Positions 10,359 to 21,700 of a stretch of 64,000 nucleotides of DNA are shown in pieces. The position numbers and the translations under genes are program-made. Positions within the stretch are counted from its first letter, which is position 1, and the number at the start of each line of letters is the position of its first letter. The stretch comes from Apiotrichum sp. Y4204. Its lineage: Eukaryota > Basidiomycota > Tremellomycetes > Trichosporonales > Trichosporonaceae. The DNA is taken from the NCBI GenBank assembly GCA_025531455.1, contig JAMYHL010000006.1, positions 1,014,945-1,078,944 on the forward strand, in the 5' to 3' direction. The notes under the pieces are model-generated. The model saw only the letters and a list, made by a program, of their open reading frames with translations. It did not search any database and was not told the origin of the DNA.

Positions 10359-11343
10359 GGAGCTGGTGTGGTGCTAGTAGTGTTGGTGTGAAGAAGAGTG
10401 CAATGATAAGCAAAGGATGTTGTCGAGTTGAGAGGGATCAGTAGTAGTGGTAGTCGTTTATTGTTTCCCGCAAGCGACATCTGGTTGTGCTGGTTGCTGG
10501 CTGGGGATTCGCTGGCTCCACTCCACCCACTCTCTCTGATCTGATGCAATCTGGGCGGTGATATCATTTTCAGATCGACGATTTTTTCAGGAGCGGAGGG
10601 AAACAGGCCGCTTCCAGTCACACAAAGGGCTCTCTGGCTGCACTCGGTTCACTCGGTTGATATCGCTTGTTGTTCGCATAACCCTCCACTCTGTACTCAT
10701 TCTCTCCACCCTCAAAATTCGATAAAACTCGTTCGAAAAAAGCACATGCAGTAATGCAGATTGTGGGCATGTGATCCTGTTCTCACAGCCACAGCCACAG
10801 CACCAATCCTGTATCATCTCCCCAATGATGGCGAGGCTATCCAGTCCCCCAGGATCCATCAGACATGAGGACATGAGAGGGGGGTGTTTGTATCAGAGGA
10901 AGTTTGTTAGAAGGGGAACCAACAGTGTCTGTACTGTACTTGTTCTTTGGCCATACTCCGTTACGCAATGTCCATGTCGGTTCAATGTGCCTCAATTGTG
11001 CCCAGCGACCATGCGAGGCAACAGACGCTGTCCCCTCAGTAACTCCTCTAGGCATGGTTGCATTGGCAGCAGATGGCACTCAGCAGCGCTCACAGCTAAC
11101 AGCTAACAGACCGGAATGAAATGACCGAGTAAAACTAATAATGACAGATGATGGACCGACAGTATCACAGTATCCGTATGGGTATGGCGGGCGCGCAGTC
11201 GATGCCGCCGCTGGTTGGACATGGTGTCGGGTCGACGCGTCGCGAGGGTTTCGCGCTCGCCGGTGATGTTGTTCTCAACTCTGCGTCGTCTCGCCCCCCT
11301 CCCCCCTTCCTCCACCTCCTCCCCTCACTTCACCCCTATCCGC
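10359..11343. other. Intergenic: PFK26 upstream region and GT61 gene 3' flank
   Basis: About 1 kb between two minus-strand genes. Only shadow frames are seen. It should contain the PFK26 promoter and 5' UTR plus the 3' UTR of the glycosyltransferase; the part next to 11343 is pyrimidine-rich. Confidence 0.55.
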
Positions 11344-13260
11344 TCAGGCCCTTCCCGACAACCGGTCCTCAATCAGGTCGGCAACGACCTTGCCCACGAC
11401 CGTGATGCTGCTGCCCTGGAAGCCCTCGGGGTAGTCGACGCGCGGCTCGTTCGGCGCGGTGAAGTGCATGTCGTGCTGCACCGCAAAGTGGCGGATACCG
11501 AGCGCGTGGGCCGTCCACGCATAGTCTCGTGCGTAGCCGCCCTTGAAGAACTGCACCGTCAGCTTCTGCGCGACTGCCCGCTTGGCTCCTAGCGGACTTA
11601 CCATCTCGATGACAGCTGAGCGCGGGGTTGGAGGCATCCAGAGGAGGTGCGAGAGGCCGTTGCCGTGCACGCCCAGCATGATCTGCGGTCAGCGTAAAAA
11701 ATCGACTCCTACCCACCGTAGTCTTGCCGGCTATCGCAAACTGCTCCTCCTTGGTGAGCCGTTCGGCCTCGACAATGATGAGCTCAAAGTCGAGCTTTTT
11801 CGCGCTTGCCTCGAGGGCCTTGACGAGGTCGTCGTGGCTCTCCTTTGTGAGGCGGCGGCGTGAGCTCTGGCGCGAAATGTACGTCACGACCGGACGGTAG
11901 TTGCCGGGCTTGGCGAGCGGCTTGTACAGCCCCTCCTCCTCGCCGCCCTTCTCCCACTTGACGGGGTCTACCGCGCCGTATCCCTCAAGGTTGCGGTCGA
12001 GGACGTCCTCCTCGACGCCAGAGAAACGCAGTACCTGCCGCCGCACGGGCTCCCACCACCAGCGCGACGCGTTGCCGAATGCAGTAGCTCCCGCGACGGT
12101 ACGCGCGGTCGGGCTCGTGTAGGGGCCGCGGAACGCCGCCGAGCGGTCCACGAGGATAGCGCGCTCGAACACAAACGCCTTTTTGCGATACTCGGAGCGC
12201 GTGACGTCGCGCAGGTCGGCATAGTCCTCTGGGAACAGGAGAGCAATGTTCGGGAACAGGCCGTACATGAGCGTCGGGTTGAAGCGGGGGCCGTCGCGCC
12301 TGGGATGAGTGTGGGTGGGGCTCTGGAACTTACCACTGCAGGTGGTTCTGATGCAGGAACCACGCCTTGTTGGGCGACACGAGCTTGGTGTTGCCAAATG
12401 CGTCGATGCTCTGATCTTGGCTGGCGTGCACGCGCCAGACGCCGAGGAGGAGCTCCGCCGCAAAATGGTAGTAGTGGTCGATGACTGGTGTGAGCACGAC
12501 CCGAGTCTCTGGCCATCGGCCCTGCTCGTAACTCACACTGGCCGTCATTGAACAGCCACGTCATGCCGCTCATCTCGTAGACGTTCTCTCCCCACTCCTT
12601 GGCCGCGTCCCTCGGGCTCACGAATAACAGCTCGTCGCCCTTGGGTTCCCGTGCCTCCTCGTTTCCCGGCTCGTCGTTCGCCGGCAGCCCAGTCGACGTG
12701 AGCATGCGGAGCTCAGGCCAGTCGGACCGCTTGTCGCTGTTGTCAGATGAATTCCGGGAGCAGACGGAGAATGGACGAGACAAGACTGGCACGCGCGTCG
12801 CTGCATGCTTCCAACCAGCTGGGCACACTTCAAGCAGTTCCGCCACGCGGTCTGCCTCGCCAGCTGGTCTCGGTGGCCTCGCTGGCCCTCATCCCAACGG
12901 CACTCACGTCAAGACCCAAAACTGCCCGTTGAAGAGATACAGTTTCTCGAACATTGTCCATCCGGGAGTGTGTCCGAGCATCTTGGTCTCCATCTTGGCG
13001 TACTCGTCCGCCTCCTCATCTGTTCCTCCGTCATCGGTATTCAGCACCGTGAACCCGACTTTGCGGTTCTGCTCGCCGAACGGGCGCCCGTGCACTGGCC
13101 CAGCGACGGTCTGGCCGCCGATGAACGCGGCAGTGAACGACTTGAGACGCGATGGCTGCCCCGTCCCATCACGCGGCGCAGCGAGGAAGAGAGTCGATAC
13201 CAGAAGCGTGACGACCACGACGAGGAGGTCGCGCCGTGTCGGGCGGAGAGTGCGCGCCAT
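11344..13260 (-). CDS. Type II membrane glycosyltransferase, GT61/DUF563-like
   Basis: Six exons (13260-12908, 12736-12537, 12484-12334, 12299-11717, 11682-11602, 11550-11344) give 524 residues. A short cytoplasmic tail with arginines is followed by one membrane segment at residues 12-28 (LLVVVVTLLVSTLFLA), the layout of a Golgi type II enzyme. Family marks are HYYHFAAELLLG, the HGNGLSHLLWM motif and the C-terminal VIEMFFKGGYARDYAWTAHALG, as in GT61 enzymes (plant xylosyltransferase and EOGT-like). Acceptor and donor sugar cannot be told from sequence. The intron at 11601-11551 is 51 nt and has no stop, so a retained form would stay in frame. Frame is kept at every junction. Confidence 0.82.
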
Positions 13261-14438
13261 TGTGGATGGGGAGTGGGAGAAAGTGCGTAGGCCGGGCGCT
13301 AGTGAGCTACGTGTCGCCAGTGTGGGCTCCTTTGGAGCAGTGTGGTCGTCGTGGATCGAGGAGGGATCCCGGGGTCGTGGATGTCGGGCGATCTTTCTTT
13401 CGTGGAATGAACGATGTCAACAACAAAAATCCTTCACCACTGACATGCTCATCCTCAAAGACATCATCATTGTCTTTCTTTGCTTGCTTGCTTTGCTTTG
13501 CTTGGCTTCGAGATGGCCGCTAGTGGCCGGTGTGGCCGTGTGAGGGATTCTTTTTTGGAACGCCACTGAATAGGGCACAATGTGTCTTTGATTTTTCACG
13601 CCTCCCTATCAATTCATCATCATCATCATCATCTCCGTACACAAATCTATCTTGCCTTCAAGTGGAGGTACAGTATTCCAGCCAGATTATTATTATTGCG
13701 GATTTACAGTTCAGGAACTGTCCAGGAAACTGACTCCCAGCAAGCCCTGTTCCCTGTGTCCTTCAGTGCGTGCATGCAGGTTTTTGGGAGAGGCAGGATT
13801 TTGGATCAACCGGGACCGGGAACAGCGGGCTGCGCGGGAACGACGGAACAGGCTCTTGGAGTGGGTGTTCTACTAATAAGTGTCTGATTTCTTGCTGAAC
13901 TGCTGGACTCTTGGGTTCTGAGATCTGGTTGTGGGACCATGGAATCATGTGGGTGCATCCATGTGCGAGGGCGCCTTCTTGAGCATGTACAGAGAGCGCT
14001 AGAGAGCAGGAGCCGCGAGCAAGAACAAAACGCATATCCGATCATGGCGTCCCGAGCCCTATGGCCACCAACCCCTTCCCATCCCCCGAGTCTTCCAATA
14101 TTCCATATGCCGGCAAGCCCAGGTCGACAAGTGTGGGGCCAGGACGGGACCTAAGTAGAGAGTGACCGAGTGACTTCTCCCATAAGCTTCCATGTCCCAT
14201 GTCCCGCTGAACTCGTGTCTAGGCCGCAAGCAGCGGTGCGGCGTGGTGCTGGACGTGTGACAACCAGAGGAGCAGAGTCGCAGATCTAACAAGCTCAAAG
14301 GATAAAAGGAAGGATTGTACAGTTCGCTGCAATTCAATCCAAGAACGACCACATGCGGCCGCCATACAGCTCATCCTCAGTCCACTCTGCCCCTCCTCCG
14401 ACATATGCAGCTGTTGTATGCATCACCCCTCTTCCGCT
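13261..14438. other. Intergenic: GT61 upstream region and thioesterase 3' flank
   Basis: About 1.2 kb with no supported gene. It holds pyrimidine-rich stretches (13460-13510) and a short TCA microsatellite at 13614-13633. Confidence 0.55.
13614..13633. repeat. TCA microsatellite
   Basis: Six to seven consecutive TCA units in intergenic DNA upstream of the glycosyltransferase gene. Confidence 0.8.
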
Positions 14439-15696
14439 CTAGTGCTTCTTCTCCGGCAGCGGGACCTCCTCCGTGCCATCCTCGCTGAACGCGACCGTCG
14501 GCTGATTCTTGCCCATGTGCTTGGTGTGGTTGCCGAACGCGACGAGCTTGTTGTCCTTGTTGTAGAAGTTGACGCGCGTGAATGCCAGTGTGCGGCCTGC
14601 GGTTAGTGGGGAACGCGGTGGGTGGGGAGGGTTTGGAGATGGGGTTGAGCAAGAGGGTCGACGTGCGACCTGTCGGAGATGGGAGAGGGCCACAAATGAT
14701 AAATCTCGGGGCGTGCTCCTGGATGCTACACGTTCACAAACACAGATCGTGTCCCACACTCCCACCATTCATGACAACTACGCCCCCCCTTCCTTTCACA
14801 CTCACCAAGCTGCACAACCTCGCCCTCGCCGACGATCTCGTCGCCGACACGGCCGCCGGGCCGCACAAACTCGCACGACGCGTTGATCGACGCGCCCGTC
14901 GGCGGCACGATGCCGCGCGACTGCAGCGCGAGCGAGGTCACCGTGTCGACCATCTGGAGTTAGCGGGCGGTGCTGGGAAATTGGAGAACTGGACCCGGTG
15001 GGTAATGGGTCAGGCAGGTGCTCTGCATGCCTCCGCAGATCCGCAGAGCGCAAAGCGCGCAACGCGCAAAGCAGGACTACCGACGCGTAGGCTGGAATTT
15101 GGAAGATCGGAGGATCGGAGCACCGGAGGCCTCTTGCCCCCTGAAGATCACGATCGGCGGGGTTGGCCTTGAGATCTTGAAACCTGGGACCAGATCGGCA
15201 GATCATAGTCTGCGACGACTGTCGATCGCGGGCCGCGATCCCTTGTGTGGTTCCTGTCGGTCATGCCGATCCTCGTTGTCCCGCCATGGCCATGGCAGGG
15301 ACTTGGTACTCCCTCTTCTATCTCCCAGCTCCCAGGACTTTTACTGGCACACACGCGGCGACCAGGACTCCCGCACTGTCCAGTCCGTCTCATACGCACC
15401 GAAAGAATAACGCCGCCATGGATAGTCTGCCGTCAGCCCGTGACCTTGTGATCCCACGCACGTTGTGGTTGTTAATGTGCTCGCTGCCGATCGGGAGCGT
15501 GGTGCGCACCCATCCCGGCCGTGCCTCGTTAACCACGAGCTGCAATCAGTACTCATCACCCAGTTCATGCAGCCCAGCTTTACCCGCTTGAGCACCTGCC
15601 CGTCGTGGCCGGCCTTGGCGACCGTGTTCGCCCATGTCTGCCGTCAGCTGTGTCGCACCATAGGCGCACCTTGCGGACAAAGTTGAGGCATGCCAT
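14439..15696 (-). CDS. Hotdog-fold acyl-CoA thioesterase (ACOT13/PaaI-like)
   Basis: Six exons (15696-15670, 15637-15584, 15539-15462, 15426-15400, 14953-14806, 14596-14439) give 163 residues, the usual size for a single hotdog domain. The catalytic region reads HINNHN-TIHGGVILS-MVDTVTSLAL. The HGG motif (residues about 56-58) is carried entirely by a 27-nt microexon, and the following Asp lies in VDTV (about 65). C-terminal strands GRTLAFTRVNFYN and VAFGNHTKHM are typical. Introns 1 and 3 are only 32 and 35 nt and both end CTGACGGCAG; the intron after the microexon is 446 nt. The likely role is hydrolysis of medium- or long-chain acyl-CoA, perhaps in mitochondria; the substrate is not shown. 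Confidence 0.85.
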
Positions 15697-18600
15697 TGTG
15701 GAGTGGGGATGTAGTGGAAGAGTGAGCTAGTGAGCTGCTGTGATATCTGGTATCTGAATGTTCGCCGAACGCAGAGATCAGTGATCAAAGATCCAGTATC
15801 AGTTGTCTCAACACAGGGGGTTGTCGCCAATCGCGGCATTTGCGGCTTTCAGCTCTGGCCGGTGCCCCGGTGCCCCAGTCACCAGCCGGATGTGGCGGGT
15901 GCACAATTCCGATCTCCGGCTGGACGAGCCTTGTCAGCTCGGAGCTGGGCTGGCTGGGAGTCCACAATTATGTTAATCAACCATTCCAAGTGAATCTAGT
16001 TCATTTGCAAGATTCAGGCTCCCTGGCCTAATGCCATGCTCTCATACTGTACAAAGGCAGGTCGATTCCAGGTTGCGGATGCCCATGCCCACCCCCTGCC
16101 CACGTTATGTTATGTAAACAGAGGGATCTGCTGAAGTGACCGAAGTGGTACTCACCCTGGTCTCTGGACTCTTGAGGGCGATCGCCCCATGGTTTGCAGC
16201 TCAGGGACTTTCAGGGAACACAAAGGAAGGAAACGAAAGGCCGAGACAACCAGCAGAACAGCAGCAGAACAGTCACTCTACGGCCTGGCCGGTCCAGCAC
16301 CCGTCCAGCCAGTCCGTTGCCATGAGCAATGGGTTCCTATGCCGGCCGGGTCTATTCTCCCGAGGCCGGTATCCGATAGTCATATATGCATCGTTCAGCG
16401 ATCCCCGCACCCGCGCACCCACGTACTTTGCACGCGGTGGAAAAAAAAAAAAGTAGTGGCGTGTGCGATCGGGCGGGTATACTACGCGCCCTACTTTGAG
16501 ATCCGGTGGCCCTTGTGGGTTTGCGGGCCTGCGCTCGAAGGACGCAGATCCGCAAGCAAGAACACAAGAGCAGGTCCTGGATCCGGGGTGAGTGACAAGA
16601 ACACGGTGTCTTCTTTGGTCACCGCGCTGTGCCCCTCGCCCACTCGTCAGGCCGCAGACCGCAAGGTGTCTGTGGGACTGGAGATGATGGGGATATGGCC
16701 GATATGGACGGGGAGAGCGCGGAGAGCATATACCCTTTCCAGATGAAACCCGAACAAGTCCCCTTTGGGAAATAAATGGACAGGGGGGCCATAGGTGACT
16801 GAAGCTTCTGGAGCTCTGGAGCTGGCTTTGTCGATGTCACGTAGATGCACAACTATGGAGTGTTCTGCGCGCTGTGGTCCTGTGTGCTCTCGTGTCCGCA
16901 ACCACTCTGCACTCTGTGCTCTAGCTGCCGGAAACGGTCCAACTTGTTCCGGCGCTCGCTTCTAGCTGAGCTTAATAGGCCGTGGGGCCGTGGGCCGCTT
17001 GCAGCTTCGCGGCTGTCTGGCCCTTTTCCGTCCGCAGCCGAATTCGGCCAAGCCTACGAGGTACTGATGATCAGACTGCGCGGAGCTACGCGTCTCCTTG
17101 GCCGCGTCTGGCGTAGCTCGTCATGATGGTTACACGCGCTGCCCCTTTCCCGGTACGAGGTACAATATACTCGGTACTGCGCCGGTCCCCCAGTGCCCAG
17201 AGTCCGGCCAGCCCCGCAGCGGACATGTGCAGTTCAGGTTTGAGGGCTCCAGTACCCAGCAGTGGGATCGGTGGGCGGCGAGAGGCCTCTGAATGGAGGC
17301 ACCGCATACTGCGCTGATGCATATTCGATGGAGAGAGGATTGATGCACTAGATACGCGACCCAAGTCGCGCGCGCAACACCTGACAGGGACGGGCGGGAG
17401 TACCACCTCGTACCTAGTTAGCTACATGGACAGGGGGTACAGTCGGATAATGAGAGAGAACAGATAGAGAACGCAGTCTGCAGTCTGACACTGCCTGCTG
17501 CGCACGAGATAGAGGCCGGCAGGAAAAAAAAGAGGTCCCCGACCTCCGGTGTCCCCCCCCCCCCCTGCCATGCGATGTAGGCGATGCATGGTGTCATGAT
17601 TGTGGAATCTATGCATGCCAATGAACAATCCGGAAGGAGTGCTTGCATGATCGCATGATGGAATACAAAGTGGACTGATGACTGCGAGCGCGCGGGTGTG
17701 TGTGTTCCCTCTCCCCCCTTCATCCCGCTTGAACTCAAGCACTTTGTACCTTTTTACCCCACAGCTCGCGCACTCCTGTCTCCCTCCCCTCCCCTCTGAT
17801 GCCTCTCACTCCCGTCGTGTCCGCCGCCACCGCCGCCTCCGCCGCACACACCCGCGGCATCTGCTTCCCTAGTCCCCTACCTGCCCGACTTGCCCTTCGC
17901 CGCTGTGGTCGTCGTCGTCGTCGCCGTCTACGCACTTTTTGATCATACTTTCCTATTTGTGTCACTCTCACTTCCACTCTCACTACTGTCATTGTCACAC
18001 ACACACACACTGTCTCTCTTTCCCAATCTCTTGGCCGCGCCTCTCTGTACAGTACGACCGACCGACTGATATCACGCACCTACGACAAGACGACGACTGC
18101 CGACTGCCGACTGCCAACTGCCGACTGCCGCGCCGCCTGCCGCCCGCCGCCACCTGCCATTCGTTTTGAATACCCAGCACTTACAGCTGCCGACCTCCAC
18201 CCCCACGGCCCACGGACCACACCCGTTGCACGCGCGACAGACACGGTCTCGACCACACTAGCAGCACTAGTAGCAACCGAGTCCCGCACATTCTCTCCCT
18301 CTCTCTCGCACTCGATTGCTTCAGCTCACAACCAACCAACTGCTACTGCCGCACTCGTTTCTCTGTCACGCTCTCCCTCATCAGCTCATCCACACTCGTT
18401 TTCTTTCTCGCTGTCTCCCCCCGGTCTTGCTTGCTATCCACGGCACCTGCGCTTCCGCCCTTGCACAGTTACGCTACCAGCTGCAGCGACACTTGAGCGC
18501 GCACTGATTCCACCACAATCGATCAGCCGATCTTACCACAGACTGTCACGGCCACTCGCGTCCTGGCGTCCGTATCTGCTTTCGCGTCCGCGTCGTCACG

Positions 18601-18739
18601 GTCTCGCTCGTGTGCCCGGCATCGTCGCTCCGTCACCGCCAGGTCCCTTGAGCTGTCGCCTTCGGACATCCACCTTCGACACGGCAGCCTAGCCACACTC
18701 CCACCTCCACCAGGTCGATGAAGCATTCGCCGTAGAGTC
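15697..18739. other. 3 kb gene-free stretch upstream of the Arf exchange factor
   Basis: This lies between two divergent genes. No frame here looks like protein, and no RNA gene was recognised. From about 17700 the plus strand is strongly pyrimidine-rich with CA, TCG and GACTGCC repeats up to the ATG at 18740, which suggests a long promoter or leader for the downstream gene, possibly with upstream ATGs such as the one at 17798. Homopolymer runs occur at 16440-16452 (A) and 17555-17567 (C). Confidence 0.5.
18095..18129 (+). repeat. Five 7-bp tandem units GACTGCC
   Basis: Four exact units and one with a single change (AACTGCC) are arrayed head to tail in the pyrimidine-rich stretch before the Arf exchange factor gene. 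Confidence 0.85.
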
Positions 18740-21700
18740 ATGGTGTTTACCGACGCCGTGCGGTCGTCTTCGTCCCCGTCGCCATCTCCATCCCCATCCC
18801 CGTTCCTCGCACCCTCACCCTCACCCTCCCCAGGAAAGACCCTGGCCGCAATCATCCCAGTTACTCCTTCGCGCAAGGATAGCCGTCGCCGCTCATGGTT
18901 TGGCCTTGTCACGCCTACCCGTAACAAGGACAAGGCCCGTGTGGCCTCAGCCGCGACCCTCCCCAGCATCCCCGCAGCCCCGGGTCAGGACAACAACTCG
19001 ATCGAGGAACTCGATGCGACCCCGCCGCGGACTGAAGGCAAACGCCGGCCTTGGGCTCTCGGTTCCAGCTCGGGCTCGGGCTCAGCCTCGGGCTCTGGGA
19101 TAAGTGTGATCTCCAGTCCTCTTGGTGTCGCCCGCGCCAGTTCCAATACCAGCCATACCACCGCCAGCCACAGCAGTGCGGGCACCCCAACAACAGGAAC
19201 GAGCGCCAGTGCCGGTGCGCGTGTCAGCGCGAGCATCAGCACTGGCGAGGCAGATGATGTCGATTCCGACGATGACTGGGTCCTGGCCGGTTCCGACAAC
19301 GACAGCGACTGGGAGGCGACGGGAACGGTGCGCCGCAAAGGGACGATCCGTCCCCAGATCGATCACAACCAGTTCGCTCCTCAAGGTGGTCTCGACGACG
19401 ATACTCCGGTCCGACAGAAGGATCTCACGACTCTGGCAATACTGTCCCGCAACAATACCGTGAAGCCTGTGCGTCCATGTGCTCTGAGCCCTGTTTCTTG
19501 TTCTTTCTCTTTCATGCGCCTGGAAGTCAACGGGTTTCATAAATGCGGCCCTTCGGGACTCGAGGCTCTCCCGGCGCCCGCCACCAGTGCCGGGCTTCGG
19601 CCTGCGATGCGAGATGGGCGGGCGCAGCTCGTGGCGTCGTTGCCGCCGACGCTGCACACGCACGCCGGACGCCACTTGTGTATGTCTGCTCTCGAGCCCC
19701 CTCTCGTAGCAGCACGCACCTCTTTGTCTTCTGGTCACCCTGTCTCTGCACTTGACGTACAGTCACCCCCTGTTCGGCCTGCTCGCATGGATCTCTGCTG
19801 ACACGCCAGAAGCCTTTCAAGTCACGACTCTTCTCTCGCGCATCCAACGGGGCCGAGTCAACGACACCGCCACCAGAATCCAGCTCCAGCGCTCCCACTC
19901 TCCCACCACTGGCCCTCACACCGTCAAACCTCCCGCGACGCGTCTCCTCTATGCCCGTGAGCGATGCCCCATTATTTGACAAGTCGCCAGTCGACAAGCC
20001 GTTACCGCTTCTGCCTCAGTACGACGACTTTTACAGCCCACGGTCCGTTTCGCTTCCCGTTCACGGTCCCAATGGGACCCACGCGGCTCAAGCGCCTCCT
20101 GTCGGTGCACCATCCGCGCCTGTCCCCCCTACGGACATTGTCATCACCCCCAGCTCCCCCCTCAATACGGAGCCCTTCGACGTTCCATTCTCCAGCGCAC
20201 CTGCAAACCGACCATTCTCTTGTCCACCGGACTCGCCGCAACAGCGTCCCTTCATGCCGCGGGTACAGCAGGGGTCAGGTTCCCCATCACCTGCGGGAGG
20301 GACATCAATTGGGCTTGGACTTCCAGAGGGGCATCCCCGTCGTTTCAGCGCGCTTCCGAACATACCGTCCAACAAGCCGCTGCCGGCGATTGTGTCGGTC
20401 TCGTCGCCATTACCCAGCGGTGCTCGGAGTCCGACCCCGGCTGGCAAGGTCAGCTTCGCAACAAAGCAGGGATCGCACGATTACGAGGCAAAGGAGAAGG
20501 AGCCAAGTGACAAGGTCAAGGCACCGCGCCCTCGCAGCATCTCCGCCATGTTCACGCGTTCTCCGCTGCTCAATGCCGACCAGACAGACGACGACGAGTC
20601 AGGTCCATCAAAGTTCAACTGGCTGGGTGTGCGGAAGACAATCAAGCGCCGTCGCTCAGAGTCCAAGTTGAATCAGCAGCGCAAGAGCGTTACTCCGACA
20701 CCAGGGCCCGAGGCCGAGTCCACTGCCGATGATACCCAGTCCAAGCCGACAAACATGTCCACCCCGATGCTCATCAGCGAACCCCGGGGGCGTCCGGCGT
20801 CGAGCTCGACGACTGCGACCGCACGGCCGACGATCCCTCATACCGAAGCCGAAACGCCAACATCAGTGACGTCGTTCGTCCTGCCCCCGATGGAGCAGGA
20901 GGAGTGGTGGCCAGCGAGGGAGTGGGCTGAAACGCAACCCGAACCGGAACAGCAGACGACAGCCGTCGACAAGGAGGAGGTTGCTGATTCGTCTACCGAT
21001 CAGTCATCAGTTAAAGACTCCCAAAGCAGCAGTCGACGGGCACCACCGTCGCGTTCGTCATCGTTGCTCTCCTCTACCGTTGGTTCTGGGCTGGGCTCCC
21101 TTCCCGAAGGTGGTCTCGCCCCATCAGCGACGCCCTCTGTGCCTCCTATCGAGGAGCAGCCGGCAACAGTATCTGAACTGCCTCGCCGGGACCACAACCG
21201 GCGGCGGTCTTACTCTGACGCTGGTCGCAGATCGTACAGGCCGACGGTGGACTCGCCACTGGCGCGATCCCCAACATCATCACCGAGGTCGATGCAAACC
21301 AACTTCCTCGCCACCCTCGCGGGTGAGACACCGCGGAGCCCCAAACTCCCCCGACCGAAATCCAGCAACTCGGCACTGGTCAAGATGCGCAGTGTGTTCA
21401 CCATCAACGGGCGGGCTCGAAGCAACAGTGCCATGCGTTACGGCAGCGATGATGGTCGCGAAACACCACATACCCGCCCGGCATCGTCCGCCTCGGCTGG
21501 CTCATCATTCGTCCCGTCACCAGCACTGCCGCCGATAAGGATTCGACCCGAGGATGTACCGCAGGTCTCGCAGCTCCAGCTGATGATCGGAGGCGACGAG
21601 TCGCGCCCGATTGTGATAACGGAGACACCCGAAATGTCCCCGAGATCATCCTACGCCGCGTCGTTGGGGTCTCGCAACAGTGGTCGGCGGGGGTCCGCTG

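Noticed and set aside
15540..15560. A 20-nt intron (GTGATGAGTACTGATTGCAG) in the thioesterase gene
   Set aside because: It is too short to splice; a GTAAAG donor 24 nt upstream gives a 44-nt intron in the same frame.
16136..16746. Overlapping frames of 106 and 185 codons in the 3-kb gene-free stretch
   Set aside because: They pass through an A13 homopolymer, lack domain features and overlap in two frames.
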